From positions 1 to 64,000 of the forward strand of contig SFRL01000013.1 in the NCBI GenBank assembly GCA_004562765.1: 64,000 nt of DNA, given 5' to 3'. The stretch comes from a bacterium (lineage in GTDB: Bacteria; Bacillota; Clostridia; Lachnospirales; Lachnospiraceae). The position numbers and the translations under genes are program-made. The notes under the pieces are model-generated. The model was given only the letters and a program-made list of their open reading frames with translations, was not told the DNA's origin and did not search any database. Positions 53,645 through 62,576 of this stretch are shown here, piece by piece; the stretch's first letter is position 1; the number at the start of each line of letters is the position of its first letter.

Positions 53645-54066
53645 ACATAAATCAAAAAGACCAGTATACAAATTACAAATCATGTTCCATGTGTGGCAGA
53701 CCAATGCCGATCGATTATGAAAAAGAATTTTGTCCGGCCTGCGAGGACGATGTACTCTTTAAGGAAGTACGGGAGTATATCCGCACTCACGAAGTGACGG
53801 AATTTGAGCTGGCCGAAATTTTTAATATCTCGCAGAACCGGGTGCGCAAATGGATCAAGGAAGGGCGGATCGAATATGCCGCCGGTGAAAACAAGATGAT
53901 GAACACCCGATGCCAGCGCTGCGGTGTTCCGGTAACGTTTGGTACATTATGCCCGGAGTGCATGCGTATCATGAACGGAAACAAAGAAGTCTCCTACACT
54001 TCTTTCGGACCGAAAAAGGATCGCAACCGGATGCGTTTTTTATCCGGCGATGATAATGAAATCTGA
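53641..54066 (+). CDS. Zinc-ribbon and helix-turn-helix protein (YvyF-like)
   Basis: 141 residues: zinc ribbon 1 (CSMCGRPMP..CPACEDD), a MerR-like helix-turn-helix (FELAEIFNISQNRVRKWIKEGRIEY), zinc ribbon 2 (CQRCGVPVTFGTLCPECM). This order recalls the YvyF/TIGR03826 proteins of flagellar operons, but no flagellar gene is near. It is co-translated with the WYL regulator, suggesting a joint regulatory role. Confidence 0.75.
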   Translation: MNINQKDQYTNYKSCSMCGRPMPIDYEKEFCPACEDDVLFKEVREYIRTHEVTEFELAEIFNISQNRVRKWIKEGRIEYAAGENKMMNTRCQRCGVPVTFGTLCPECMRIMNGNKEVSYTSFGPKKDRNRMRFLSGDDNEI

Positions 54067-54075
54067 TCGTTCACA

Positions 54076-54111
54076 AAAAAGGAGTGACCCATAAACGGAT
54101 CACTCCTTTTT
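54076..54111. terminator. Bidirectional terminator between convergent genes
   Basis: AAAAAGGAGTGA (54076-54087) pairs with TCACTCCTTTTT (54100-54111). It serves the WYL operon on plus and the secreted protein on minus. Confidence 0.93.
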
Positions 54112-54134
54112 GCTTGCTCTCTTTTTAAATGAAA

Positions 54135-56648
54135 TCAGCTGTTGGTCAGTGTCTTATGGACATAAATCGTATATGTCACAGTCACTTCCTGTCCACCTGC
54201 GATCTTGTAAGTGCCGACAACCGTCACCGAACGGATGTTGACCTGATCTCCTGCCTTTAATGCCACCTTGGATCCGGGTTGTGTCTCTCCGGTCACCACA
54301 CACTCGGTGATCGTTCCTGTTTCCGGTGTCAGACAATTCTGTGCCAGTTCTAACGCGTTTGCACAGTTCTTATTCGCCTTGATGCGATCAATACGTACCT
54401 CCGGCTCATCCTGCGTATCGGTCAGCGTCAACGTCGTGGACAGTGTCACATATCCCTTATCTGCTGCAGAATAATACTGCATCTCGATCGTGTATGTACC
54501 GGTCTCCGCTTTCCGGCAAACACCGGACGTGATATCCAGTAACTTTAAGGACAGAGGTGCGACGGAGGTGGTTGCACTGAAGGACTGTTTTGTTGTCGTT
54601 CCCCCGATCGTCAGATCGCTTCCGTAATAATAGCCCTCCTTTGTCACCGTCGCGGACGTGTAGCTGGCATAATTCATAAATACGCCGCCACGATATCTTG
54701 CCAGACGGACATTCGCATACTGGCTGGTGGAAATATCTTCATTCAGTGAAAGATCCACGTTGTTCTTATCGATCTGGATCTCATAAGTATCTGTTCCGGT
54801 TGTCGGAACGGTGACAACAACCACCTGGAAGGTTGCAGATGCCTTTCTGCCGTCTGCAGTCAATGACAGTGTATAGGTATAGGTTCCCGGAACAGCCGTT
54901 GACGCCTTCACCACAATACGGTCTGATGCCGCCTCATAGCTGACAAGATTCTGCTTGTATGAATTATTGTCCGTAAAGCCCGCCGTCTCACTGGAGAGCG
55001 GATAAACCTCTCCGTACTGATCGTATCCGGTCACCTGTATATACTGGCGATAGTCTGAATTGTATACATTTGACATCTTCACACTATCCGCGCTCAGCTG
55101 CAGTGACTTCAGATAGGGTGCCTCTGCAATTGTCACATCGTAACTGTAAATATAATCCTCTCCGGCATATACCGCCGTAACGATAACCTTCACCGTTCCG
55201 ATCCGGATCGGTGTCACCTTTCCATCTGCGGTAATGATCATCGTATCCGGATCTGAAGACTCATATTTTACAGAGCTGTATTGGATCTCACTCTTGTCTG
55301 TATCGAGTGCACGGAAATGCGCATAATAAGTGCTTCCAATGGATACTTTTTGATTATCCTTGTAACTGGTGGCCGTATAATCCGGTGCGATCGTCGTATT
55401 GGTCAGCGTAAAGTTTGTCTCATTGGATATCTCCGCCGCCACACACATAACGACAGCTACGCCCGATAGTTTCAGATTACTGTTCGTTTTGCTGACATAT
55501 TGCGCAGTGACAGTTGCCGTCTTTCCAACCTCCGTCATGAACAGCTTATTTCCGTCTTTCACGTATCCGTTCATGACTTCTGCTTTATATTCTACTGAAC
55601 CGCCATATACTTCCGTGACGTCTATACCATTCTTATCATAGAGTGCGGATTCAAGCAGTGTTTCCTTGTCAACCGTCGCTTTCTGGGTAAGGATCTTTAA
55701 TTCAACCGGGTCACCTACACTTGCCACAAATGAGAGCGCATCACTGTTGGCGCTGACCGTATATGCAGTGCCATCCTTAAAGTATGAATGCAGCGTAAGT
55801 GTTATTTTTTTCCCATCCTCCGCAAAAGATATGCTCTTGACAATGATGTTGGAACCAAGCGCGTTTTTCACGGTAAAATCATCCGCATCCAACAGTTGAC
55901 GCATGTCACCGGAATAAGTAAGCTCTACCTTATTTGCTGCCGTCTGTTTTGCGGATACCATATAATCCACAACATCTACGATCTTCGATGCAGACTTGAT
56001 CGTTTTTGTACCGATCATTGCCGATAATTTGATCGTATAAATGCCTGGTTTCATAGGCTTAAACACACCGGTACTGCTCATATAGGAAGAGTAATCGATA
56101 CCGTTTTCATCCGTCACCTTCCATACATTATCGGATGTGGCATTTGCCGGGGTTAAGGTGTAGTTGATCTTATAGCTCTGACCTACATGAAGCTCGTTCT
56201 CCAGCTGCTCCGTTGATACCAGCGTTACCTTTGTAGGCTTTACCATGATCTTTGCGCTGGTTTTTACCGTATACTGCAGCTTACCCGCCGTAGAATATAC
56301 CTTTGCGGTCAGCGTCACCTTCTTGTTTTTTACTGACATCTTTCCTCCGGTCTTCACGGTAACGGTATTTGACATCGTGCTCTTTGTGGCTTTGATGCTG
56401 GCTTTGCTCACTTTGACGTAGGACTTGCCCGTACCGGACACGCTCCATTTTACCGTCTGCCCTTTTTTCAGGTTCTTCAAGGTATAGGTGTACTTCCCTT
56501 TACTTGTTCCGTTCTCGTACAGACCGGAATACGTTTTTTGAAACTTTGGTACTGCGGTCGCCGCCTTAGCCGGAATTGCCGGTAAAGCCGTGATCATAAG
56601 TGCGATCATACACAATGCAGCCAACAACTTCTTTGCCTTCTGATACAT
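54135..56648 (-). CDS. Large secreted protein with Ig-like repeats
   Basis: 837 residues with a clear signal peptide (KKLLAALCMIALMITALPAIPAKA, cut after AKA at about 29). The mature part is Thr/Ser/Tyr/Val-rich beta structure, with repeated Ig-like features such as KKVTLTAKVYSTAGK and GKVTPIRIGTVKVIVTAVY (Big_2-like). There is no LPxTG motif, membrane anchor or recognised wall-binding repeat, so attachment is unclear. Function is probably adhesion or surface structure. A promoter with an overlapping palindrome lies upstream. Confidence 0.82.
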   Translation of the reverse strand: MYQKAKKLLAALCMIALMITALPAIPAKAATAVPKFQKTYSGLYENGTSKGKYTYTLKNLKKGQTVKWSVSGTGKSYVKVSKASIKATKSTMSNTVTVKTGGKMSVKNKKVTLTAKVYSTAGKLQYTVKTSAKIMVKPTKVTLVSTEQLENELHVGQSYKINYTLTPANATSDNVWKVTDENGIDYSSYMSSTGVFKPMKPGIYTIKLSAMIGTKTIKSASKIVDVVDYMVSAKQTAANKVELTYSGDMRQLLDADDFTVKNALGSNIIVKSISFAEDGKKITLTLHSYFKDGTAYTVSANSDALSFVASVGDPVELKILTQKATVDKETLLESALYDKNGIDVTEVYGGSVEYKAEVMNGYVKDGNKLFMTEVGKTATVTAQYVSKTNSNLKLSGVAVVMCVAAEISNETNFTLTNTTIAPDYTATSYKDNQKVSIGSTYYAHFRALDTDKSEIQYSSVKYESSDPDTMIITADGKVTPIRIGTVKVIVTAVYAGEDYIYSYDVTIAEAPYLKSLQLSADSVKMSNVYNSDYRQYIQVTGYDQYGEVYPLSSETAGFTDNNSYKQNLVSYEAASDRIVVKASTAVPGTYTYTLSLTADGRKASATFQVVVVTVPTTGTDTYEIQIDKNNVDLSLNEDISTSQYANVRLARYRGGVFMNYASYTSATVTKEGYYYGSDLTIGGTTTKQSFSATTSVAPLSLKLLDITSGVCRKAETGTYTIEMQYYSAADKGYVTLSTTLTLTDTQDEPEVRIDRIKANKNCANALELAQNCLTPETGTITECVVTGETQPGSKVALKAGDQVNIRSVTVVGTYKIAGGQEVTVTYTIYVHKTLTNS

Positions 56649-56688
56649 TGTTTGTTCCTCCTTCTTGAAAATGATTCGCTCTTTTTTT

Positions 56689-56740
56689 GTGTCTCATCTC
56701 CTATCTGAGACACTATATATTGTATTCTATCACACATCAA
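56689..56740 (-). promoter_or_regulatory. Promoter of the secreted protein with overlapping palindrome
   Basis: TTGATG (56740-56735), a 17-base spacer and TATAGT (56717-56712) on minus. An inverted repeat GTGTCTCA/TGAGACAC (56689-56696, 56706-56713) covers the expected start and touches the -10, a position typical for a repressor operator. Confidence 0.65.
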
Positions 56741-56763
56741 AGGGCAACCGCAAGGGTTGCCCT
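56741..56763 (-). terminator. Hairpin between the DUF4349 gene and the secreted protein
   Basis: AGGGCAACC pairs with GGTTGCCCT around GCAAG-type loop bases. On minus it is followed by TTTGATG, which is also the -35 region of the next promoter. Probable terminator of the sigma factor operon, with a weak T tract. Confidence 0.6.
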
Positions 56764-56818
56764 CTGATATTTGCCATGAATTTACAGATGGTTTGTAATG
56801 GAATGTGTTTCCTTGTTC

Positions 56819-57892
56819 CTATTTGCTTTCAGCGTTTTCCTCTGATCCTTTCTTTTCATCCGCCTGTTCGCTCGTTCCGGTCCATACGCCGCTCTGTGCA
56901 GTCTGCGTACTCTTTCTTGATTCCAGACGCGCTGCCCGTCTGCGTTCCTCCCGTTTTGCGTGGATCCGCAGGATCTTGCGCACGATCAGAACGATGAGCA
57001 CGATGATCACTGCCCAGATCAGAATGATCGGCAGGTTTACGATGAACCAGATCGAGAAGCTGCGAAGTCCCTGGCCAATATCGTAGAATGTGTCGGAAAG
57101 TCCCCGTTTGATCTCCTCGCCGTAAGTCAGTTCCGTCGCCACACTCGTCTCACGCTCCACCTCGTTGATGTCCAGATACAATGTCGAATAATTGATGCGG
57201 TTGTCGAATACGCGCAGCTGTGACTCGTAGGATTCCAGCTCGTAGCGGATGTTTGTCAGCTGGTTCTGGATCGTGATGATATCCTCCAGCTTTGTTGCAC
57301 GCTCTAAAATCCCCATGAGCGTCTCATGCTCGGTCTTCAACGCCTTGATGTGACTCTGCATATCCACGTAGCTCAACGTCACGTTCTCGGTCGAGCTGCT
57401 GGAGTAGGTCACATTCGAGTTTTCCTTCACCATGTTCAGGAAGCTGTGCATCTTGTCAGCCGGAATCCGGATGACCATATTCGCATAACGACGAATGTTC
57501 ATGTCAGAATTACCGTTTGTCTCCGAGCTCTCCAGATAACCGCCGTACTCATTGATACGTTTTTGTACCGCCTCCATAAAGGTGTCGAATTGTTTCGTCT
57601 CTACCGAATAGTTGTAGGTGTAAATGATCTTTTCATTCGACTGGACAGTCTCTGCTTTGGCTTCACTCGAACCGGCTGCCGCATCTGTCATGCCGTTGTC
57701 CATCTCAGCCTCAGCATCATCCCATGCTTCGTCTTCCACAACCTCCTCCGTCACCTTGAATTCTTCCGCAGGAGCCTCTTCCGGCATCGCCATATCTGCC
57801 GCTGCAGAATCATAACCTTTTGAAGCCCCGCAGCCGCTTAGCGCCAATGCCATGGTCATTGCCAGTAATGTCACACACAATTTCTTTTTCAT
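56819..57892 (-). CDS. DUF4349 lipoprotein
   Basis: 357 residues with a lipoprotein signal (ALSGCGAS, lipidated Cys at about 22), an acidic linker, the DUF4349 domain (YSVETKQFDTFMEAVQKRINEYGGY, then VIRIPADKMHSFLNMV), a coiled region at about 185-240, one membrane segment near 283-308, and a basic tail. DUF4349 proteins commonly sit with anti-sigma genes. It closes the sigma/anti-sigma operon, 67 bases past its neighbour. Confidence 0.88.
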   Translation of the reverse strand: MKKKLCVTLLAMTMALALSGCGASKGYDSAAADMAMPEEAPAEEFKVTEEVVEDEAWDDAEAEMDNGMTDAAAGSSEAKAETVQSNEKIIYTYNYSVETKQFDTFMEAVQKRINEYGGYLESSETNGNSDMNIRRYANMVIRIPADKMHSFLNMVKENSNVTYSSSSTENVTLSYVDMQSHIKALKTEHETLMGILERATKLEDIITIQNQLTNIRYELESYESQLRVFDNRINYSTLYLDINEVERETSVATELTYGEEIKRGLSDTFYDIGQGLRSFSIWFIVNLPIILIWAVIIVLIVLIVRKILRIHAKREERRRAARLESRKSTQTAQSGVWTGTSEQADEKKGSEENAESK

Positions 57893-57959
57893 ACTTTTTT
57901 CCTCTCTTTCTCACACCTCTTCACCGCATGTATCCGGTGTATATTCCTGCCTTCTGCTA

Positions 57960-58934
57960 TCATTGCTCGTCCAGTGTCAGCTGCAGTACCTGACGATAGC
58001 TGTTGACCTGGCGAACGAGGCGATAAGTTCCCGCCTGCGTCATATTCAGTTCATCCAGCGCATACCATTCATCCCAACTCGTTGCTGCCGAATAGTTATC
58101 CCTTGAACGCTTGGTTCGATACACACACTCCCACTCATCCGGGCTCTGCTCATAATAAACCTCAAACACACCGCTCACATAGAGGGATTGCCCGGGTGTT
58201 GCTCCGGTACTGTGTGCAGGGTTCACAACATCAGAGGTCAGCCCGATGGAACCGTCATCATAGATCATACTCAGATGCCAGGTCACGAGTTCATCTGCCT
58301 TTGCGCTCTCCAAGAGCAGTTCTTCCTGCCAGTCCGGTACCATTGCCTCCTGCTCGTCTTCCGGCTGCTCACCCGGTGAAGGCTCTCCCTTTGCTTCCTC
58401 CGGTGAACCGGTGTCCGTGATACTGTCCGATGAGCTGTCATCTGCGGTTTCGTTTTCCGCCACACCTGATGCCGCGTCATCATCTGTGTCCGCAGCCGGT
58501 TCTTCTGTCGCATCCTCCCATGCTTCCTCCGGTGCTGCGGTGTCTGCCGCCGACTCCTCCGCGATACCCTCATCAGTAAAGGACTTACCCATCCGAAGCG
58601 ACTGGCTCATCACGCCGACGACTGCCGCCAGTCCGATCACGCAGACGAGTGCCGCCGCCAGTCCGCTATAGCGTTTCGCCATCGCGCCCAGCCTGCGGAA
58701 ATCTACGATCTTCCCTCCGCCGCTTTGAGGCTTTTCTGATGGCTCTGCTACAGTCTGCGTTTCCCGTCCATCTTTTACGGCTGTCTCCAGCCGTTTCATC
58801 CTTCTTACAAATTTTTTGGAAAAGCGGTGCTGCTGTTCTAACTGCTCCCTTGGGGGAACGTCCGCCAGATCCCGGTCCATCGCATCTGCCAACGCTTCCG
58901 CTAAAAAGCGCTCACCACTTACTTTCAGACTCAT
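57960..58934 (-). CDS. Putative membrane anti-sigma factor
   Basis: 324 residues: a cytoplasmic basic N-terminus of about 90, one membrane segment (about 92-112), then a long acidic low-complexity linker (about 118-205, many Glu, Asp, Ala) and a C-terminal extracytoplasmic domain. It overlaps the sigma factor gene by 4 bases, which strongly suggests it is the cognate anti-sigma. No zinc-type HxxxCxxC motif is seen, so it would belong to another class. Confidence 0.75.
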   Translation of the reverse strand: MSLKVSGERFLAEALADAMDRDLADVPPREQLEQQHRFSKKFVRRMKRLETAVKDGRETQTVAEPSEKPQSGGGKIVDFRRLGAMAKRYSGLAAALVCVIGLAAVVGVMSQSLRMGKSFTDEGIAEESAADTAAPEEAWEDATEEPAADTDDDAASGVAENETADDSSSDSITDTGSPEEAKGEPSPGEQPEDEQEAMVPDWQEELLLESAKADELVTWHLSMIYDDGSIGLTSDVVNPAHSTGATPGQSLYVSGVFEVYYEQSPDEWECVYRTKRSRDNYSAATSWDEWYALDELNMTQAGTYRLVRQVNSYRQVLQLTLDEQ

Positions 58935-59482
58935 ACGTTACCTCCCTGATCCTGCGCAAGCATTTCCTTCAATTTTTTTCTCGCCCGATAGGTCCTCACG
59001 CTTACTGTTTTTTCCGCCAGCCCGAGCACGCCCGCCGTCTCTTTTTCCGACAGTTCGTGCAGATAGCGGCACTCCAGAACCACCCGGTAGTTTTCATCCA
59101 GACTTCGGATCGCCTCCACGAGTTGTTCATAGGATTCTGTCTGCAGGTATGTATCCAGTATGTCATTTCTGTCGGGTTCATCCCCCAGCGCATCCTCATA
59201 TTCCGTGAATTCCGCACGTTTTTCCCTGCGCAGAAGATCGATCGCCCTGCTCTTTGCGATCGTCACCAGAAACCGCTTCGTGCGGGGACTGTCCACCTCC
59301 TCCACCTGGTCGAGATGCTTCGTCAGCGCCAGAAATGCCTCCTGCACGGCATCCTCCGCCAGATCCTTGTCCTTTAAGATATCTTTTGCCACATACCACA
59401 TCAGGTAGCGGTATTTCTCATAGAGAAGCGTAAATTTGTTCTGCTCCTCTGCTGTATCCAGCATTGCTAAAAATAGTAACAT
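58931..59482 (-). CDS. ECF-type RNA polymerase sigma factor
   Basis: 183 residues from the ATG at 59482 (GGGGAGAAAG site). Region 2: KYRYLMWYVAKDILKDKDLAEDAVQEAFLAL; region 4: LDENYRVVLECRYLHELSEKETAGVLGLAEKTVSVRTYRARKKLKEML. Only sigma2 and sigma4 are present, as in ECF factors. It probably responds to an envelope signal via the downstream membrane protein. No self-regulated promoter could be recognised. Confidence 0.93.
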   Translation of the reverse strand: MLLFLAMLDTAEEQNKFTLLYEKYRYLMWYVAKDILKDKDLAEDAVQEAFLALTKHLDQVEEVDSPRTKRFLVTIAKSRAIDLLRREKRAEFTEYEDALGDEPDRNDILDTYLQTESYEQLVEAIRSLDENYRVVLECRYLHELSEKETAGVLGLAEKTVSVRTYRARKKLKEMLAQDQGGNV

Positions 59483-59592
59483 TTGCTTTCTCCCCTGCGC
59501 GCCCGCCGCGGTCGTCACCACAGCCCTTTTGAGGTACTTACATAAAACCAAACGTAGGTGTCTGGTAAAATACTACACGAAAATGGAAAATT

Positions 59593-60795
59593 TTACCGTA
59601 TCAGTTTAAAAAGGTTCCGATCCTTGATAAAGTTACTCATCTCATAGCACACGAGCACCTCATCCCAGCCTTCAGCTGCAAGTTCAGGTACGGATTCGTT
59701 GTAATAACGCAGATCGATCATCGTAATCTGCCCATAGTGATCCAGTAAATAGGGCACCATACTGTTGGCATAAGAGTCCTTGATGATCAAAAGTGATCCT
59801 TTTCCGTTCGCCTGCGGGTTTTTGATGGTGATCTTTCCGTAATTCCCCCCAAAATAAACTGTATATTTATCCTTCATATCCAGCTTGGTCAGGTCATAAA
59901 TGCCGTTAAACTCCGGCATCGATTTTTCGCCGTCCGCACCCAGCGCATCCGCCGGTGCGCTGTCTGCCTCGATCACAAGGTTCTCCGGCAGAGCCTGCGG
60001 CAGTTCCAGTTCGTCTGCGCGCGCTCCGGGCAATCCTGCCACTTTGGAATAAAGCGTGCCGTAAAAAGAATCACTCATCGTCTGCACATCAAAATGCTCC
60101 TGCTCCGCGATCTGAATACCCTGCGTCTCCAAATATGTCGACGCGCCCACGTAGGCGCCGTTTGTCGTCCAATGATGATCAGTGCAGAAATAGATCTGAT
60201 CAAAGCTGTTCCTGTCCGCGCGCTCCAGCGCATCCCTTGTCTGCACCCAGCGCACGCTGTCCGCCTCGCATAGTTCTTCTCCCATCGCCTCATAAGGCTC
60301 AGGATCATAGACTACCGCCCGCGTCGGCAGTTTCTCTGTCAGCACCGTTCCCGGTGTCGGAATGAGCATCACGGATACATCCGCGTCCGTATTGGCCTTC
60401 ATCGCTGTCACATAGCCCAGATTTGTCCGGTAATTTTTCTCTGAAAGATCGCTGTCTACGATCTTGTCAAACAGATAATGGTCTTTTCCCACATACACGC
60501 CGTTGATCTCACGGTGGTAGAGCAGATACTGACTCGTCGTTGCGATCTGCATCCACATATCGCGCTCCGGAAACTGGTCGCTGGCCGCCTCTGTCAGATC
60601 CCGCTGTACCTCGCCGGATGAGATTCCTTCTACAGAAATGCGCGGCAGTTTTGTCAGATAACGGTTTTCCGCCTCCGAATATGTCTGCTGCGGCAGCACA
60701 AAGATCGCTGCGCCGCCCACCGCCAACGCGCCGATCACGAGCAGCACGTACAACCATTCAATATGCTTTTTTCCAGATCCGGCTTTTCCTTTCAT
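59593..60795 (-). CDS. DHHW family protein, AlgX/AlgJ-like
   Basis: 400 residues, anchored by one N-terminal segment (about 14-34). The extracytoplasmic domain has the signature FCTDHHWTTNGAY (about 205-217), FYGTLYSKV and LLIIKDSYANSMVPYL, an SGNH-like layout. In alginate and related systems such proteins accept acyl groups from an MBOAT partner and pass them to a polymer; here the MBOAT gene lies upstream, separated by palindrome copy E. Confidence 0.88.
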   Translation of the reverse strand: MKGKAGSGKKHIEWLYVLLVIGALAVGGAAIFVLPQQTYSEAENRYLTKLPRISVEGISSGEVQRDLTEAASDQFPERDMWMQIATTSQYLLYHREINGVYVGKDHYLFDKIVDSDLSEKNYRTNLGYVTAMKANTDADVSVMLIPTPGTVLTEKLPTRAVVYDPEPYEAMGEELCEADSVRWVQTRDALERADRNSFDQIYFCTDHHWTTNGAYVGASTYLETQGIQIAEQEHFDVQTMSDSFYGTLYSKVAGLPGARADELELPQALPENLVIEADSAPADALGADGEKSMPEFNGIYDLTKLDMKDKYTVYFGGNYGKITIKNPQANGKGSLLIIKDSYANSMVPYLLDHYGQITMIDLRYYNESVPELAAEGWDEVLVCYEMSNFIKDRNLFKLIR

Positions 60796-60868
60796 CTTTC
60801 AAAACCTCCACAAATTGGTCATCCACTACATCCAAACGTTGGACACGCGCCCTTCCTCTGCGATAACA

Positions 60869-60895
60869 GTGTGCGACTGTGTGCGACTGTGTGCG
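60869..60895. repeat. Short tandem repeat, 10-base unit
   Basis: GTGTGCGACT occurs twice followed by GTGTGCG, about 2.7 units, in the gap between the DHHW and MBOAT genes. Possibly variable in copy number. Confidence 0.85.
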
Positions 60896-60922
60896 AAAAC
60901 CTTGACAGAGCTTTGGCAGGCT

Positions 60923-61110
60923 GTGCGTGGGAAGCATGCGCTGAGATTTTGTCATGTCGTTTATGCGACGGGTTCACGCGGAAATAGCTATATGCAGCCG
61001 ATTATCAGGCAGCAGAGCCAAGCAGACTTGCTTGGACTCTGTGCCGCCCGCGTGATTTACCCGGTAAGCATAACCGACTGGCAAAATTCAGCACATGCTC
61101 TATAGCGCAC
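60923..61110. repeat. Long palindromic repeat, copy E
   Basis: A 188-base palindrome, same orientation as copy B. Outer arms GTGCG..AGCATGCGCTGA..ATTTTG match the complement of CAAAATTCAGCACATGCT..CGCAC. Inner modules TTTATGCGACGGGTTCACGCG against CGCGTGATTTACCCGGTAAGCATAA, and the inner hairpin GCAGCAGAGCCAAGC/GCTTGGACTCTGTGC. It splits the acylation module. Confidence 0.85.
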
Positions 61111-61148
61111 AGTCCATGGATCAGAAAAGGATGCCTGCGGACGCACGC

Positions 61149-62555
61149 CTAGAAGCGAAAGTACAGGAACGGATTATAGCTGCCGCTCACCAGAAACGCC
61201 AGCGACAGCACAAGCAGCACACCGGTGTACACCATGAGAAGCGGCGACCGCTGATCCTCTCGTGTCAGTTGTTTTGCGATCCGCGCCGGTAGCGTTGTGG
61301 ATGCGATCAACAGGATCACCAGAAACGGAGCCTGCACATCCCACTCGTAGAGCGCCAGCGCATTCCCGGCAGGCGCGCCGATCCCAAACATTGCCTTTAA
61401 ATAGCTGCCAAGCAGTCCCATGTCATCACAGGCAAAGATCACCCAGCCCACAACCACGAAAAACAATGTATACAGATGCTGCACGACAGCCGGAAGCCGC
61501 TCCAACACCCGTCGCAGCACAAATTTCTCCAGCACCAGCAGCACAAAATAATACAGTCCCCACAAGATAAAATTCCATCCGGCGCCATGCCAGAGTCCGG
61601 TCAAAAACCACACGATAAACAGATTTATGATCTGACGCGCCACTCCTTTTCGGTTGCCGCCAAGCGGTATGTACAGATACTCGCGAAACCATGTACTGAG
61701 CGTAATGTGCCAGCGCCGCCAGAATTCCGTGATACTCTTTGACTCATACGGATGATCGAAGTTTTCCGGAAAATGGAAACCAAACATCTCGCCCAGACCG
61801 ATGGCCATATCCGAATAGCCGGAAAAATCAAAGTAGATCTGAAACGTGAAAGCCAATGCTCCCAGCCATGCCAGCGCCATGCTCATGTCCGCGTTTCCGA
61901 GCCCTTTGATATAATCCCACAGTGCGCCGATCTGGTTCGCCAAAAGCACCTTTTTTGCCAGACCGATCAGAAACCGCTGCAGACCGTGTACAGCGCCGGA
62001 AATCGTTGTTTTTCGCCCGTCCACCTCTTTTTGTACTTCCTTGTAACGCACGATCGGTCCCGCAATGAGCTGCGGAAACAGGCACACATACATACCGAAC
62101 GATATAATGTTGTGCTGCGCCGGAGTCTCTCCCCGGTACACATCGATCGTGTAGGACATGGTCTGGAAAGTATAAAAAGAAATACCGATCGGCAATGCAA
62201 GCTGAAGCAGCCCAAACTGTGTGCCCGCCAACCGGTTGATTGTCTCCAGTGCAAAATCCGTATACTTAAAAAAGCATAGAATGCCCAGATTTCCCACAAC
62301 CGACAGCACAAGCACCGCGCGTCCCAGCGTATCATGTTTTCCCTTCGCCGTCGCATATTCGATCACCCGTCCGTTACAATAATCAAAAACAGTTGAAAAA
62401 AGCATGATGAGAATATAGCGCGGTTCTCCCCATGCATAGAAAAAAAGACTTGCCAGAAGCAGCCACAGATTTCGTAACTGCTTCGGCAATACAAAATATA
62501 CGATCAATACAATCGGCAAAAAGACACACAGAAAGATCATACTGCTGAATACCAT
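61149..62555 (-). CDS. MBOAT family O-acyltransferase (AlgI-like)
   Basis: 468 residues with ten or more hydrophobic segments. Motifs: DFSGYSDMAIGLGEMFGFHFPENFDHPY, ITEFWRRWHITLSTWFREYLYIPLGGNRKG and the catalytic histidine region FLTGLWHGAGWNFILWGLYY. These proteins move acyl groups across the membrane for O-acetylation of surface polymers. It is 21 bases downstream of the DUF4358 lipoprotein. Confidence 0.95.
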   Translation of the reverse strand: MVFSSMIFLCVFLPIVLIVYFVLPKQLRNLWLLLASLFFYAWGEPRYILIMLFSTVFDYCNGRVIEYATAKGKHDTLGRAVLVLSVVGNLGILCFFKYTDFALETINRLAGTQFGLLQLALPIGISFYTFQTMSYTIDVYRGETPAQHNIISFGMYVCLFPQLIAGPIVRYKEVQKEVDGRKTTISGAVHGLQRFLIGLAKKVLLANQIGALWDYIKGLGNADMSMALAWLGALAFTFQIYFDFSGYSDMAIGLGEMFGFHFPENFDHPYESKSITEFWRRWHITLSTWFREYLYIPLGGNRKGVARQIINLFIVWFLTGLWHGAGWNFILWGLYYFVLLVLEKFVLRRVLERLPAVVQHLYTLFFVVVGWVIFACDDMGLLGSYLKAMFGIGAPAGNALALYEWDVQAPFLVILLIASTTLPARIAKQLTREDQRSPLLMVYTGVLLVLSLAFLVSGSYNPFLYFRF

Positions 62556-62576
62556 TGTCTCTACCTCGTTTTTACT

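Noticed and set aside
60869..60895. CRISPR-like or clustered repeat
   Set aside because: A direct 10-base tandem repeat of under three units with no spacers. No cas gene is in the window.
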